Source: Tannerellaceae bacterium (GTDB lineage: Bacteria; Bacteroidota; Bacteroidia; Bacteroidales; Tannerellaceae). From it: a stretch of 63,714 bases of DNA. The notes beneath the pieces were generated by a model. The model worked only from the letters and a program-made list of their open reading frames with translations. It did no database searches and was not told the origin of the DNA. Both the position numbers and the translations under genes were made by a program. The stretch covers positions 1 through 63,714 of the forward strand of contig JAITKB010000004.1 in NCBI GenBank assembly GCA_031278605.1, in the 5' to 3' direction. This document shows positions 7,358 to 16,894 of this stretch, one piece after another; the stretch's first letter is position 1, and each line of letters starts with the position of its first letter.

Positions 7358-8518
7358 ATGAAACATACACTTACAATTTCAGCAATGATCCTGTTTCTAA
7401 TGGCAGGATGCGGAGGAAACAAACAAGCAACGGATGACTTCATCACTGTCGATGTTACGGCAAAGTATCCTGAAAAGAAACTCATCCTTCAAGACTTTAT
7501 GGATGTGGAATACATTCCACTGGAGACAACCGATACTTTCCTTTGTCAGGGTCTGGTATTGGCTATCGGCAAGAATATGCTGGCTGCAAGAAACTATGTA
7601 AACGACGGGGATATTTTCCTCTTCGACAGAAAAACCGGTAAAGGCTTGCGAAAAATAAACCGCAAAGGACAGGGTGGCGAGGAATATACATTTGTTCAAA
7701 GAATTGTACTGGATGAGAACAGCGAAGAAATGTTTGTGCACGATCATTATACAAAAAAAATACTAGTGTATGATTTGGAAGGGAATTTTAAGCGAAGCCT
7801 TAAGCAAAATGATGTGATTTATTTCGCTCATATGTACGATTTTGATCATGAAAAGTTGATAGGCAATAATTCTTGGGTAACAGATCGGCCGCCATTTAAA
7901 ATTATATCTAAACAAGATGGTAGTCTTACCAACGAGATTCGGATTCCATTTGAAGAGAAAATCTCTATTGTGCTGGAAAAGAGAGATGAAGAAAATAATA
8001 TGACGTATGGTATATCGCCCGGCAACTATAATCCGATCATCCCGTACTTTAATGATTGGATACTTGTAGAACAGTCAGCCGATACGGTATATAAATATCA
8101 GTCCGATCATACGATGATACCATTCATGGCAAGAACGCCGTCTGTGCAGTCTATGGATCCGGAAGTGTTCCTTTTTTTGAGTATTCTTACCGACCGTTAC
8201 TATTTCATGGAAACGGTAAAAAAAGAATATGACTGGGCTTCGAACACAGGATTTCCAACTACCAATTTGGTGTACGACAAACAGGAAAAGGCCCTATTCA
8301 GATATACGGTGTATAACGACGATTATTCCGGAAAAATATCAGTCAATATGAAAACAATCCCCGTAAATGATGAAATTGCATCCTGGCAAAGTTTGGAAGC
8401 CCCGTTGCTTGCTGCATCTTACAAAAACGGAAAACTCAAAGGCCGGCTAAAAGAAATTGCCGCCGGACTGGATGAAGAATCCAACCCGGTGATCATGTTG
8501 ATAAAACACAAGAAATAA
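7358..8518 (+). CDS. 6-bladed beta-propeller lipoprotein (BF3164/DUF4934-like)
   Basis: The 386-residue product starts with a signal peptide and lipobox (ILFLMAGC, Cys at about residue 18). The mature part contains the propeller opening DVEYIPLETTDTFL and blade-like strands (DGDIFLFDRKTGKGLRKI, then KILVYDLEGNFKRSL). It is probably anchored in the envelope. Proteins of this kind are often found next to GG-type peptide cassettes in Bacteroidales, but their role is not established. A short hairpin (TCTCC-TTCA-GGAGA near 7323-7336) separates it from the pseudo-rSAM gene. It ends the intact part of the AT-rich cassette. Confidence 0.85.
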   Translation: MKHTLTISAMILFLMAGCGGNKQATDDFITVDVTAKYPEKKLILQDFMDVEYIPLETTDTFLCQGLVLAIGKNMLAARNYVNDGDIFLFDRKTGKGLRKINRKGQGGEEYTFVQRIVLDENSEEMFVHDHYTKKILVYDLEGNFKRSLKQNDVIYFAHMYDFDHEKLIGNNSWVTDRPPFKIISKQDGSLTNEIRIPFEEKISIVLEKRDEENNMTYGISPGNYNPIIPYFNDWILVEQSADTVYKYQSDHTMIPFMARTPSVQSMDPEVFLFLSILTDRYYFMETVKKEYDWASNTGFPTTNLVYDKQEKALFRYTVYNDDYSGKISVNMKTIPVNDEIASWQSLEAPLLAASYKNGKLKGRLKEIAAGLDEESNPVIMLIKHKK

Positions 8519-8529
8519 AATTAAACGTT

Positions 8530-8717
8530 GTGGCGAATCAAATAGCTATTTTAAACGGTAAATTAATAGAATCATTGGATGATACCTATCCAATAGGTTT
8601 ATCCGATGGAAAAAAGATGTAGATAGTGATATATTAAAAAAACTTTTATTTTTAGAGACGAAAAATATTAAAACTCAAATTTCAAAAGCAGAACTTATAC
8701 AATTATTGTATCGTTGA
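8530..8717 (+). pseudogene. AT-rich coding remnant with a single-base frameshift
   Basis: From 8530 one frame reads VANQIAILNGKLIESLDD and ends at TAG 8620. Adding one base in the A-run at 8610-8615 joins it to a second frame reading KLLFLETKNIKTQISKAE, ending at TGA 8715. The joined product of about 62 residues looks like the C-terminal end of a larger lost protein. I cannot name the family. Nothing else was seen between 8518 and the array at 8801. Confidence 0.45.
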
Positions 8718-8800
8718 TGCATCAGGGCGATCAGGCTACATACGAAGGCCGTCCCGACCCATCCCCCCCCCTCCAATGGCTATGCCCAAAAGCAGTGCAT

Positions 8801-8900
8801 CTCACTTGTGCCCACAAGCGTGCCTCACTTGAGCCCACAAGCGTGTCTCACTTGTGCCCACAAGTGAGGCTCGCTTGTGCCCACAAGTGAGACACGCTTG
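8801..8900 (+). repeat. Tandem array B: four 23-bp palindromic units plus a partial one
   Basis: Units start at 8801, 8824, 8847 and 8870; a partial copy ends at 8900. The best unit, at 8847, is CTCACTTGT-GCCC-ACAAGTGAG, a 9-bp-arm dyad. Units alternate GTGAG-like and GCGTG-like arm ends. It lies between the peptide island and the barrel gene at 9051, just upstream of a weak TATCTTCG promoter-like box at 8941-8948. Confidence 0.92.
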
Positions 8901-9050
8901 AAAATTGTTGGGGTTGGCAAACAAGTATGAAAAAAAAACATATCTTCGCGTTTAAACAACAATCATTTATGCAGTACGGATGCCCGATCAACAAGAAAAT
9001 ACGGTTTGTATAAACAACATCTATACATCAAAAATATAACAACATACAAC

Positions 9051-9683
9051 ATGATAACACCTATAGGCAGAGCCGGATGGCTCATTGGACTGACGCTTAT
9101 TTTCTCCTCGCCCGCCTTTGCCGGGATATACTGGGGCGTACGGGCAGGGATAGCCCGTTCGTCGCTGGTTCAGAAAATAGATTTGGATTATTGGTCGGGT
9201 TCTTGTTTGGGTTATAGTGCGGCTGTTTTGGCAGATATACCGTTTTATCAGCGTTTCTCCTTTCGTCCGGAGGTTGCTTTTGCCTACGAAGGAGGCTCAT
9301 TTTATTCGGAACTGTTGGATGGGTTATTCCTTCAAAAGCACAGATTAAGGAGTTACTCCCTCCAACCTTCGTTTGATGTTGCCTTTAATATTCCCATTGC
9401 AGGAGTGAAGATGACGGTATATGGAGGCCCGACGCTCGATTTTCGTTTGTGTAATAAGCTCTCAAGCGAAAGACTGGAAGAGGAATTTGCCGCCATAAAC
9501 CCAAAACGGGTACGACCTTTCGACCTGGGAGTGAACACCGGAATAAGCGTGGAATATAAAGGCGTTTTCTTCTCTATTACGGCTCTTCCCGGAATCATCT
9601 ATCAGCAAACAAAAAAAACGGAAGGCGAATCTTCCGTTTTTCAAAACAACCTGACTTTCTCGTTAGGTTATATTTTCCGTTAA
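9051..9683 (+). CDS. Outer-membrane beta-barrel protein (PF13568-like)
   Basis: I choose ATG 9051 (MITPIGRAGWLIGLTL), giving 210 residues, because it places a signal peptide ending FSSPAFA at the N-terminus. The mature protein has alternating amphipathic strands (YWGVRAGIARSS, RFSFRPEVAFAYEGG, GVKMTVYGGPTLDFR) and ends in an aromatic-rich strand SLGYIFR, as expected for a small barrel of the outer membrane. Its specific role is unknown. The 3' end overlaps the convergent esterase gene by 4 bases and contains the hairpin at 9611-9642. Confidence 0.8.
   Translation: MITPIGRAGWLIGLTLIFSSPAFAGIYWGVRAGIARSSLVQKIDLDYWSGSCLGYSAAVLADIPFYQRFSFRPEVAFAYEGGSFYSELLDGLFLQKHRLRSYSLQPSFDVAFNIPIAGVKMTVYGGPTLDFRLCNKLSSERLEEEFAAINPKRVRPFDLGVNTGISVEYKGVFFSITALPGIIYQQTKKTEGESSVFQNNLTFSLGYIFR
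9611..9642 (-). terminator. Intrinsic terminator of the hexuronate operon, inside the opposing gene
   Basis: AAAACGGAAG (9615-9624) and CTTCCGTTTT (9631-9640) form a perfect 10-bp stem with a 6-base loop. Read on the minus strand it is followed by eight T residues, so it should terminate the operon whose last gene stops at 9680. It lies within the last codons of the convergent barrel gene, and on the plus strand it is also followed by T residues. Confidence 0.75.
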
Positions 9684-10567
9684 TCCATAATACCGATTTC
9701 GCGGAACCAGTCTTCTGCCCTGGCAGGCCATTCGTTCACCGCAACACCGGTGTCACGCAGCCCGTATCCATGACCGCCTTTGCTATACAAATGCATCCGG
9801 GCCGGAACGCCGGCCTCTTTCAGGGCATAATAATAAAAGAGGCTACTGTTGATGTATGATTTATCGTCTTCCGCCTGGATGATCAAGGTAGGAGGAGTTT
9901 GCAAAGAGACCTTCAGCTCCGGAGCAATCCGGAAGGAATCCGCATCTAAATAGGCCGGGTAAACCAACAGGCAGAAATCAGGCCGGCAACTGACCCTGTC
10001 GGACGCATCTACCGGAGGATACGTACGCCTTGAGAAGTTGTTGCTTACCGTTGCCGACAGGTGTGCCCCGGCCGAGAAGCCCATCACCCCGATGCGGGCA
10101 GGCTTGACGGCATAAGCCTCGGCATGAGCACGTACGTATCCTATGGCACGCTGCACGTCTTGCAGAGGCGCTTCGTGTTTTTCACGCCCCTTTCGACGCG
10201 GCACGCGGTATTTAAGTAAAACGGCCGTAATACCCAATTCATTCAGCCATTCGCATACTTCATCGCCTTCCAGGTCGTAGGCCAGGAGATTATATCCCCC
10301 TCCGGGGCAGACGATGACGGCTGCGCCATTTGCCGTCTCCCTGGGTGCCGGGTAATACGTGATGGTCGGTTCGCTCACATTCATGATGCGAAGCACAGAT
10401 TCTCCCCCTGTATTTCCGCCGTCCCTGTCGGCACTCTCCATGAGTTGAGTTGTTTCTCCGGGAGCATTGCCCGGGAACAACAAGATCGGGCTGTTTTGAG
10501 CCATCGCAGCCGTTAAGCCCAACAAGATACAGACTGCGAAAAGTAAAATTTTACGTGTTCCAAACAT
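9680..10567 (-). CDS. Secreted alpha/beta-hydrolase, carbohydrate esterase-like
   Basis: This 295-residue protein has a signal peptide ending near AMAQ (residue 24). It shows an alpha/beta-hydrolase core: oxyanion-hole sequence VIVCPGGGYNLL, nucleophile elbow GFSAGAH (Ser about 165), an acid in QAEDDKSY (about 234-235) and His in GGHGYGL (about 266). It resembles acetyl-xylan and related carbohydrate esterases. It begins 36 bases after uxaC stops, so it likely belongs to the hexuronate operon and may remove acyl groups from uronic-acid-containing oligosaccharides in the periplasm. The substrate is inferred from context only. Confidence 0.82.
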   Translation of the reverse strand: MFGTRKILLFAVCILLGLTAAMAQNSPILLFPGNAPGETTQLMESADRDGGNTGGESVLRIMNVSEPTITYYPAPRETANGAAVIVCPGGGYNLLAYDLEGDEVCEWLNELGITAVLLKYRVPRRKGREKHEAPLQDVQRAIGYVRAHAEAYAVKPARIGVMGFSAGAHLSATVSNNFSRRTYPPVDASDRVSCRPDFCLLVYPAYLDADSFRIAPELKVSLQTPPTLIIQAEDDKSYINSSLFYYYALKEAGVPARMHLYSKGGHGYGLRDTGVAVNEWPARAEDWFREIGIMD

Positions 10568-10602
10568 GATATACGAAGATTAAAAAACAAACATTAAGAT
10601 TC

Positions 10603-12012
10603 TCACAAATCCCATCCAAAATAATTCTTTGCATTATAATAACTGATATTTTCTACCATTTGCCCAATAAAGGGAAGCTCGGAAGCGGGAAGTTCGCCAT
10701 TCTCCACCTCGTTCCCCAGCAGATTGCACAAGAGACGGCGGAAATACTCGTGACGCGGATAGGAAAGGAAGCTGCGCGAATCCGTCAGCATACCCACGAA
10801 ACGGCTTAGCAGCCCTTCAGCCGACAGGGCGTTGATTTGATTTTCCATTCCTTTCAGTTGGTCGAGGAACCACCAGGCCGCTCCGAATTGCATCTTCCCC
10901 GGCGTTGATCCGTCGTTGAAGTTGTAAGCGTTGGTCGCCAACAGTTCATTGTCGCGCGGATTGAGGTTGTAGAGAATGGTCTTTGCCAGCAATCCTTCGG
11001 TGTTCAAACGATCTAAGAGACGATTCATCGGGGCGATGAAGTTGTGGTCGTAAATAGCATCGAAGCCGGTATCCGGCCCCAGCTTTTTAAACATAAGCGT
11101 ATTGTTGTTCCGTATCGCTCCTACGTGAAACTGCTGTACCCATCCGGCACGTGCATCCATAAGGCCTCCTTCGTAAAGCATGGCGGAGCGGAACTTATCC
11201 ATTTCTGTGCTATCGACACTTCTCCCTGCGCGCACCTTGGAGAAGATGGCGCGTATCTCCGCTTCGGAGTAGGGCGTAGCGTAGAAGGTTTCCAGCCCAT
11301 GGTCGGATACGCAGCAGCCTGCGGAGGCAAAGAAATCGTGCCGTATCCGGAGTGCTTCCAGCAAGTGGTCGAAGCAATGGATAGAGATGCCGGAAGATAG
11401 CTCCAGCCGGTCAACATAAGCATTATAAGCCGAAGGGTCTTCTATGGCCATGGCTTTGTCGGGACGCCAGGTAGGAAATACTTTTGTGGGGAAGCCGCTC
11501 GCTTTGACGGCAAGGTGATATTCCAGGGAATCCACCGGGTCATCGGTTGTGCACACCACCTCCACGTTCATCCGTCGCATGATACTCCGGGCGCTAAAAT
11601 CCGGCGTTTGCAGCATCGCTGTACAGGCATCGTATATTTCACGTGCAGAGGAAGGATTCAACACCTTGTTGATGCCGAAAATCCGGCTCAATTCCAGGTG
11701 TGTCCAATGATAAAGCGGATTGCGCATGGCATAAGGCATGGTCTCCGCCCATTTAAGAAACTTTTCGCAGGAAGGCTTATCGCCCGTGATGAAGTCTTCG
11801 GGCACGCCGTTGGCACGCATGGCTCTCCACTTGTAGTGGTCGCCCCCCAGCCAGATTTCGGTCAGGTCTTTAAAGCGGTAGTCTTCGGCAATCATCTGCG
11901 GGTTGAGATGGCAGTGATAGTCAATGATAGGCATTCCGGCGGCATGTTTGTGATATAATTCAATGGCCGTATCCGTTTGTAACAGGAAATTTGTGTCTAA
12001 AAATGGTTTCAT
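10603..12012 (-). CDS. uxaC: Glucuronate isomerase UxaC
   Basis: The 469-residue protein is of normal UxaC length and starts [20 protein letters not shown], with the metal-binding [10 protein letters not shown] motif near residue 30 and [17 protein letters not shown]. It also has the late [20 protein letters not shown] segment. It converts D-glucuronate to D-fructuronate, or galacturonate to tagaturonate, in the cytoplasm. Its ATG overlaps the stop of eda by 4 bases. The oxidoreductase and dehydratase steps (UxuB/UxaB, UxuA/UxaA) are not in the window. Confidence 0.96.
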   Translation of the reverse strand: MKPFLDTNFLLQTDTAIELYHKHAAGMPIIDYHCHLNPQMIAEDYRFKDLTEIWLGGDHYKWRAMRANGVPEDFITGDKPSCEKFLKWAETMPYAMRNPLYHWTHLELSRIFGINKVLNPSSAREIYDACTAMLQTPDFSARSIMRRMNVEVVCTTDDPVDSLEYHLAVKASGFPTKVFPTWRPDKAMAIEDPSAYNAYVDRLELSSGISIHCFDHLLEALRIRHDFFASAGCCVSDHGLETFYATPYSEAEIRAIFSKVRAGRSVDSTEMDKFRSAMLYEGGLMDARAGWVQQFHVGAIRNNNTLMFKKLGPDTGFDAIYDHNFIAPMNRLLDRLNTEGLLAKTILYNLNPRDNELLATNAYNFNDGSTPGKMQFGAAWWFLDQLKGMENQINALSAEGLLSRFVGMLTDSRSFLSYPRHEYFRRLLCNLLGNEVENGELPASELPFIGQMVENISYYNAKNYFGWDL

Positions 12013-12683
12013 GTTTTCCGGTATTTATTGATGATAGCGAGCGCTTCCCGGCAGAGTGAAGTAATCGCTTCCCCGTTGCCTGAAGCAACCGCTTCTTTGG
12101 GGAATAGTTTTGATCCCATTCCTACGCAGGTAACTCCGGCATTGAACCATGCCGCGAGGTTTTCTTCCGTAGGTTCTACGGCGCCGGTTGCCATAATCAG
12201 CGACCAGGGCATCGGCGCTTTCAGGTTGCCGACAAATGAGGGGCCACCTACGCTATCGGCCGGGAATACCTTGCACAAGTCGCACCCCGCCTCCTGTGCA
12301 AAGCCTATTTCCGATACCGAACCGCACCCGGGCGTATAGGGTATCAGCCGGCGGTTGCATACTTTGGCTATTTCGGGGTTGAAGGATGGCCCTACCACAA
12401 AGTTCGCTCCCATTTGGATGTACAATGCTGCGGTAGGGGCATCAACAATGGAGCCGATACCCAGAATGAGTTGAGGACATTCTCTGGATACATATTTTGC
12501 CAATATGCTGAAAACCTCTTGTGCGAAATCGCCTCGGTTGGTAAACTCAAAGGCCCGAACGCCCCCTTCGTAACAAGCCTTTACCACTCGTTTGGCCACT
12601 TCTGCATCCGAATGATAAAACACCGGGACCATGCCGGTATCCACCATTGTATTTAATACGTGTAATTTATTGAATCGCGCCAT
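12009..12683 (-). CDS. eda: KDPG/KHG aldolase
   Basis: The 224-residue protein is a class I 2-keto-3-deoxy-6-phosphogluconate aldolase. It has FEFTNR (Glu46 and Arg50), [13 protein letters not shown], the phosphate-binding PYTPGCGS region and the Schiff-base lysine in [10 protein letters not shown] (Lys138). It splits KDPG into pyruvate and glyceraldehyde-3-phosphate, the last step of hexuronate breakdown. It overlaps kdgK by one base and uxaC by four, so the operon is tightly coupled. Confidence 0.95.
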   Translation of the reverse strand: MARFNKLHVLNTMVDTGMVPVFYHSDAEVAKRVVKACYEGGVRAFEFTNRGDFAQEVFSILAKYVSRECPQLILGIGSIVDAPTAALYIQMGANFVVGPSFNPEIAKVCNRRLIPYTPGCGSVSEIGFAQEAGCDLCKVFPADSVGGPSFVGNLKAPMPWSLIMATGAVEPTEENLAAWFNAGVTCVGMGSKLFPKEAVASGNGEAITSLCREALAIINKYRKT

Positions 12684-13726
12684 TATCTGCTAACCCTTCC
12701 GGAGGCATCTCCCGCGATTAATTTTTCAACTTCTTCTACGCTCACCTGGTTAAAGTCTCCATAAATGGTATGTTTCAGGCAGGAGGCGGCCACGGCAAAA
12801 TCAAGGGCTTTTTGGTTGTCGTCCGCATAGGTGAGTAATCCATAGATAAGTCCTCCCATGAAGGAATCTCCCCCTCCTACGCGGTCGACAATATGCGTGA
12901 TGTCATACCGGCGCGACTGATACAGTTTTCCGTCGGCATACAGCACCCCTGCCCAAGTATTATGATTGGCATTGACGGAACCACGTAAGGTAATGATTAC
13001 CTTTTGGGCGCGAGGGAAGCGGGCGATCAGTTGCGAGCAGACCGATTCAAACCCTGCGGCATTCACGTAGCCGTCGGTATGCGTCACATCGAACCCTTGA
13101 GGTTTGATGCCGAACACCTTTTCTGCATCCTCCTCATTCCCCAGGATAATGTCGCACCCGGCCACCAATTCCGGCATCACATCCGAGGCGCTTTTAGCGT
13201 ATTTCCACAAGTTCTTCCGGTAATTCAAGTCGCACGACACCGTTACCCCCAGTCGGTTGGCTGTTTCGATCGCTTCGCGACAAGCCTCGGCAGCGCCCTC
13301 CGATATAGCCGGTGTGATGCCTGTCCAGTGAAACCAGGCTACCTCTTTCAGTACCTCATCCCAGGGAATCATACCCGGTTTGATTTCCGAAATAGCCGAA
13401 TGAGCGCGGTCATACACCACTTTGCCGGCGCGTGCCACAGCTCCGGTTTCGAGATAATAAATACCCAGCCTCTCGCCGCCGTAGATGATGTGGGAAGTAT
13501 CTACGCCATATTTACGCAAATCCATCACACATGCACGGGCGATGTCATTTTCGGGCAGACGGGAAATAAACGACACAGGTATCCCGTAGTTGGCCAGCGA
13601 AACAGCCACGTTTGCCTCGCCTCCCCCAAAAGTAGCGCTAAACGAATTGCTCTGATTGAAACGGAGATACCCGGGCGTAGCAAGCCTGAGCATGATTTCT
13701 CCAAAGGTTACAACATTCTTTTTCAT
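12683..13726 (-). CDS. kdgK: 2-keto-3-deoxygluconate kinase, PfkB family
   Basis: I place the start at 13726 ([20 protein letters not shown]), giving 347 residues; an upstream in-frame start would run through the promoter box. PfkB features are [16 protein letters not shown] near the N-terminus and [17 protein letters not shown], with the catalytic Asp, near the C-terminus. With eda next to it, the substrate is most likely 2-keto-3-deoxygluconate, phosphorylated to KDPG. It is the first gene of the minus-strand operon. Confidence 0.9.
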   Translation of the reverse strand: MKKNVVTFGEIMLRLATPGYLRFNQSNSFSATFGGGEANVAVSLANYGIPVSFISRLPENDIARACVMDLRKYGVDTSHIIYGGERLGIYYLETGAVARAGKVVYDRAHSAISEIKPGMIPWDEVLKEVAWFHWTGITPAISEGAAEACREAIETANRLGVTVSCDLNYRKNLWKYAKSASDVMPELVAGCDIILGNEEDAEKVFGIKPQGFDVTHTDGYVNAAGFESVCSQLIARFPRAQKVIITLRGSVNANHNTWAGVLYADGKLYQSRRYDITHIVDRVGGGDSFMGGLIYGLLTYADDNQKALDFAVAASCLKHTIYGDFNQVSVEEVEKLIAGDASGRVSR

Positions 13727-13746
13727 GGAAAAAATATTATTGATGG

Positions 13747-13754
13747 CAAAAATA
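13747..13754 (-). promoter_or_regulatory. Promoter box of the kdgK-eda-uxaC operon
   Basis: The minus strand reads TATTTTTG, an exact TAnnTTTG match, 20 bases before the kdgK start and just downstream of the preceding terminator. Confidence 0.55.
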
Positions 13755-13764
13755 AGGAGATATT

Positions 13765-13801
13765 TTAGAAAAACGGCACACATCTTTGAGATATGTGCCG
13801 T
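13765..13801 (-). terminator. Intrinsic terminator of the barrel gene at 13828-14346
   Basis: ACGGCACA (13773-13780) pairs with TGTGCCGT (13794-13801), extended inward by ATCT/AGAT across one mismatch. On the minus strand the stem is followed by TTTTTCTAAAA. It insulates the kdgK operon from the upstream barrel gene. Confidence 0.75.
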
Positions 13802-13827
13802 CCATACAAATATGACTAAGAGGGATA

Positions 13828-14346
13828 TTAGAACTTCAAAGCCACCCCAAGGCTCAGATAAGAAATACCATAACCTAATTCACTATAGGCTGCAATCGAG
13901 GGGGTGAAGTAATAGCGGGCACCTACGAAGGCGGAAGTAGAAATTTCGCTGGAGGAAACGCTTCCATCAAAGGCTCCGGAGCCTTTCCATTTGGAGGAAA
14001 CGATGTCGTATCCCAACATCACGCCGGCATACGTATCCAACTTATCAACAAACTGATAATGGAAAGCACCCCTTACTCCCAGCACAAAATTGCTATAGGA
14101 TACTTTACCTTCTGTGTAGGAGTCACTGTAGGAATACCATCCGGTGTAGCCTCCAACACCGATGGCCCCGTTTTCTCCCTTGATTAACCCATCTATAATA
14201 CTATGCTCAAAAGAGGCTTGAATCGGAATGTGGGATCCCACACCTATACCGAGATTTACGACATTAGTTCCCTTTTGAAAAATCTCCTGCGCACTGGTAG
14301 CTACCGCAAAAAAAGAAATAATTCCTAAAATAAATAACTTTTTCAT
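13828..14346 (-). CDS. Small outer-membrane beta-barrel protein
   Basis: The 172-residue product has a signal peptide ending ATSAQE (cleavage about residue 19). The mature part is built from alternating strands such as NVVNLGIGVGSH, SNFVLGVRGAFHYQF and LDTYAGVMLGYDIV, and ends SLGVALKF with a terminal Phe, as in small outer-membrane barrels. It is a single-gene transcript with its own terminator. The role is unknown. Confidence 0.78.
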   Translation of the reverse strand: MKKLFILGIISFFAVATSAQEIFQKGTNVVNLGIGVGSHIPIQASFEHSIIDGLIKGENGAIGVGGYTGWYSYSDSYTEGKVSYSNFVLGVRGAFHYQFVDKLDTYAGVMLGYDIVSSKWKGSGAFDGSVSSSEISTSAFVGARYYFTPSIAAYSELGYGISYLSLGVALKF

Positions 14347-14548
14347 GAATTGTAAAATTAGAATGATTAATATAGTTAAAAGTCACAATAAAAATAAAAT
14401 CGCACAAATCTACATAATTGGTTTTATATAAAACCTAAATGTGATGGAAAAATATAGGGGAAGTATTCGTTTGGATATCATTCCGTATTTTTACCGTGCC
14501 CGGATCAGAAATTCGGGTCCGGACACGGATTAATCGGAGGATTAGTCT

Positions 14549-14556
14549 TACATTTG
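14549..14556 (+). promoter_or_regulatory. Promoter box for the carboxynorspermidine synthase gene
   Basis: TACATTTG fits TAnnTTTG and lies 46 bases before the start codon. The rest of the 256-base gap (14347-14602) shows only an imperfect GC-rich inverted repeat near 14485-14530. Confidence 0.5.
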
Positions 14557-14602
14557 CCCTGCTATTTAGTATACTATATCAAAATCAAACACACATGCAT
14601 AC

Positions 14603-15796
14603 ATGGGAAAAGTTTTAGTAATAGGGGCAGGCGGCGTCAGTAACGTTACCGTAAAGAAAATGGCGATGAACGCAGATATATTTACCAACATTCTGATTGC
14701 TACACGCACCCAAAGTAAAGCCGACAAAATTGCGGCAGATATAACCAATATAAAAATACACACCGCGCAAGTAGATGCCGATAAACGGGAGGAACTCATT
14801 GCATTGTTTCAGGCGTTTAAACCTGATTTGGTGGTAAACTTAGCCCTTCCCTACCAGGACCTCTCCATCATGGAGGCTTGCCTGGCCTGTGGAGTAAGCT
14901 ACATGGATACGGCCAATTATGAACCGCCCGAGGAAGCAAAGTATCAATACAGTTGGCAATGGGACTACAAAGACCGGTTTGAAAAGGCCCGGCTGACAGC
15001 TATCCTGGGGTGCGGATTCGACCCCGGTGTCACAGGCGTATATACAGCATACGCCGCTAAACACCATTTTGACGAAATACAATACCTGGATATTGTGGAC
15101 TGTAATGCGGGCGACCATCACAAAGCCTTTGCGACCAACTTTAATCCGGAAATCAATATACGCGAAATCACCCAACGCGGGAAATATTACGAAAACGGCA
15201 AGTGGCGGGAAACAGAACCCCTCTCCGTACACCAAACCCTGAACTATCCGGAAATCGGGCCGAAAGAATCCTACCTGATGTATCACGAAGAGCTGGAGAG
15301 CTTGGTGAAGAATTTCCCCAGCCTGCGACGTGCACGTTTCTGGATGACTTTCGGCCAGGAATACCTCACCCATCTGCGGGTGATACAAAATATAGGAATG
15401 AGCCGCATCGACCCTGTCCGTTACAATGGCATGGAGATCGTACCCATCCAATTCCTCAAAGCCGTATTGCCCAATCCCGGGGACCTGGGCGAAAACTATA
15501 CCGGACAAACCTCTATCGGTTGCCGTATACGGGGGCTGAAAGACGGAAAAGAACGCACGTACTACATATATAATAATTGTAGCCACGAGGAAGCCTATAA
15601 GGAAACAGGCGCACAGGCCGTAAGTTATACCACGGGCGTACCTGCTATGATCGGAGCCAAACTCTTCATGCAGGGCGTATGGAAGAAGCCGGGCGTATGG
15701 AACGTAGAAGAGCTGAATCCCGACCCCTTCATGGAGGAACTGAACAGGCAGGGATTGCCCTGGAAGGAAAGATGGAATGTGGATCTGGAACTGTAA
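14603..15796 (+). CDS. Carboxynorspermidine synthase (saccharopine dehydrogenase family)
   Basis: The 397-residue protein starts MGKVLVIGAGGVSNVTVKKM, with a Rossmann GxGGV fingerprint, and continues with LVVNLALPYQDLSIMEACL and a GCGFDPGVTGVY segment typical of the carboxynorspermidine/carboxyspermidine synthase branch (LYS9-like). It would join aspartate semialdehyde and a diamine with NADPH to give carboxyspermidine or carboxynorspermidine, the first step of the alternative polyamine route. The decarboxylase partner (NspC) is not in the window. True saccharopine dehydrogenase is the alternative, but it is unlikely in this group. Confidence 0.88.
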   Translation: MGKVLVIGAGGVSNVTVKKMAMNADIFTNILIATRTQSKADKIAADITNIKIHTAQVDADKREELIALFQAFKPDLVVNLALPYQDLSIMEACLACGVSYMDTANYEPPEEAKYQYSWQWDYKDRFEKARLTAILGCGFDPGVTGVYTAYAAKHHFDEIQYLDIVDCNAGDHHKAFATNFNPEINIREITQRGKYYENGKWRETEPLSVHQTLNYPEIGPKESYLMYHEELESLVKNFPSLRRARFWMTFGQEYLTHLRVIQNIGMSRIDPVRYNGMEIVPIQFLKAVLPNPGDLGENYTGQTSIGCRIRGLKDGKERTYYIYNNCSHEEAYKETGAQAVSYTTGVPAMIGAKLFMQGVWKKPGVWNVEELNPDPFMEELNRQGLPWKERWNVDLEL

Positions 15797-15865
15797 GGAG
15801 GAACGAACCATAACAGAAGAATCCTAACGAATGGGAACCATAAGATTTAAATTAATTCAAAAGCA

Positions 15866-16894
15866 ATGACAAAAGAAGAAACATCCGAGAAAGGAAAAGC
15901 GTCGGCCGGGAATGCCGACAAGTTGAAAGCGCTCCGCGCAGCAATGGACAAGATTGAAAAAACCTACGGAAAAGGCTCTATCATGAAAATGGGCGACAAT
16001 ACGATCGAGCAAGTAGAGGTAATCCCCAGCGGTTCGATAGCCCTGAACGCGGCATTGGGGATTGGAGGATATCCACGTGGACGAGTGATTGAAATATTCG
16101 GGCCGGAATCTTCGGGCAAAACGACACTGGCTATCCATGCCATTGCCGAGGCGCAGAAGGCAGACGGAGTAGCCGCCTTTATTGATGCCGAACACGCCTT
16201 TGACCGCTTTTATGCCGAAAAACTGGGCGTGGATATAGGCAACCTTTATATCTCGCAGCCCGATAGCGGCGAGCAAGCCCTGGAAATTGCAGAACAATTG
16301 ATTCGCTCCTCGGCCGTAGATATTATCGTGATCGACTCGGTGGCCGCCCTTACGCCCAAGGCCGAGTTGGAAGGCGAAATGGGAGAAAGCAAGATGGGAC
16401 TGCAAGCCCGCCTCATGTCGCAGGCCTTGCGCAAACTCACGGGAGCGATCAATAAAACGAATACTACGTGTATTTTCATCAATCAATTACGCGACAAAAT
16501 CGGTGTCATGTTCGGCAATCCGGAAACAACAACCGGAGGAAATGCCCTGAAATTCTATGCTTCCGTGCGCATTGACATCCGCCGCATCAACCAACTCAAG
16601 GACGGCGAAGAAGTGAAAGGCAACCAGGTGCGGGTAAAAGTGGTGAAAAACAAAATGGCCCCTCCCTTCCGCAAAGCCGAGTTCGACATCATGTTCGGCG
16701 AAGGGATCTCGCGCACCGGCGAAATCGTCGACCTGGGCGTAGAACAGAATATCATCAAGAAAAGCGGTTCGTGGTACAGTTTCAACGATGCCAAACTTGG
16801 ACAGGGGCGAGATGCTGCCAAACAGTGTATTGCCGATAATCCCGAACTGGGGGAAGAACTCTCCAACCTTATCTTCGCAGCCCTCAAGACTTGA
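15866..16894 (+). CDS. recA: Recombinase RecA
   Basis: The 342-residue protein has the RecA Walker [10 protein letters not shown], Walker B region [12 protein letters not shown], loop segments [20 protein letters not shown] and [19 protein letters not shown], and the usual C-terminal Asp/Glu-rich end, here shorter than in E. coli. It forms ATP-dependent filaments on single-stranded DNA for recombination and the SOS response. No clear promoter box or LexA-like operator was seen in the 69 bases upstream. Its stop codon overlaps the TTG start of the next gene, tying recA to an envelope-polysaccharide gene string. Confidence 0.98.
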   Translation: MTKEETSEKGKASAGNADKLKALRAAMDKIEKTYGKGSIMKMGDNTIEQVEVIPSGSIALNAALGIGGYPRGRVIEIFGPESSGKTTLAIHAIAEAQKADGVAAFIDAEHAFDRFYAEKLGVDIGNLYISQPDSGEQALEIAEQLIRSSAVDIIVIDSVAALTPKAELEGEMGESKMGLQARLMSQALRKLTGAINKTNTTCIFINQLRDKIGVMFGNPETTTGGNALKFYASVRIDIRRINQLKDGEEVKGNQVRVKVVKNKMAPPFRKAEFDIMFGEGISRTGEIVDLGVEQNIIKKSGSWYSFNDAKLGQGRDAAKQCIADNPELGEELSNLIFAALKT

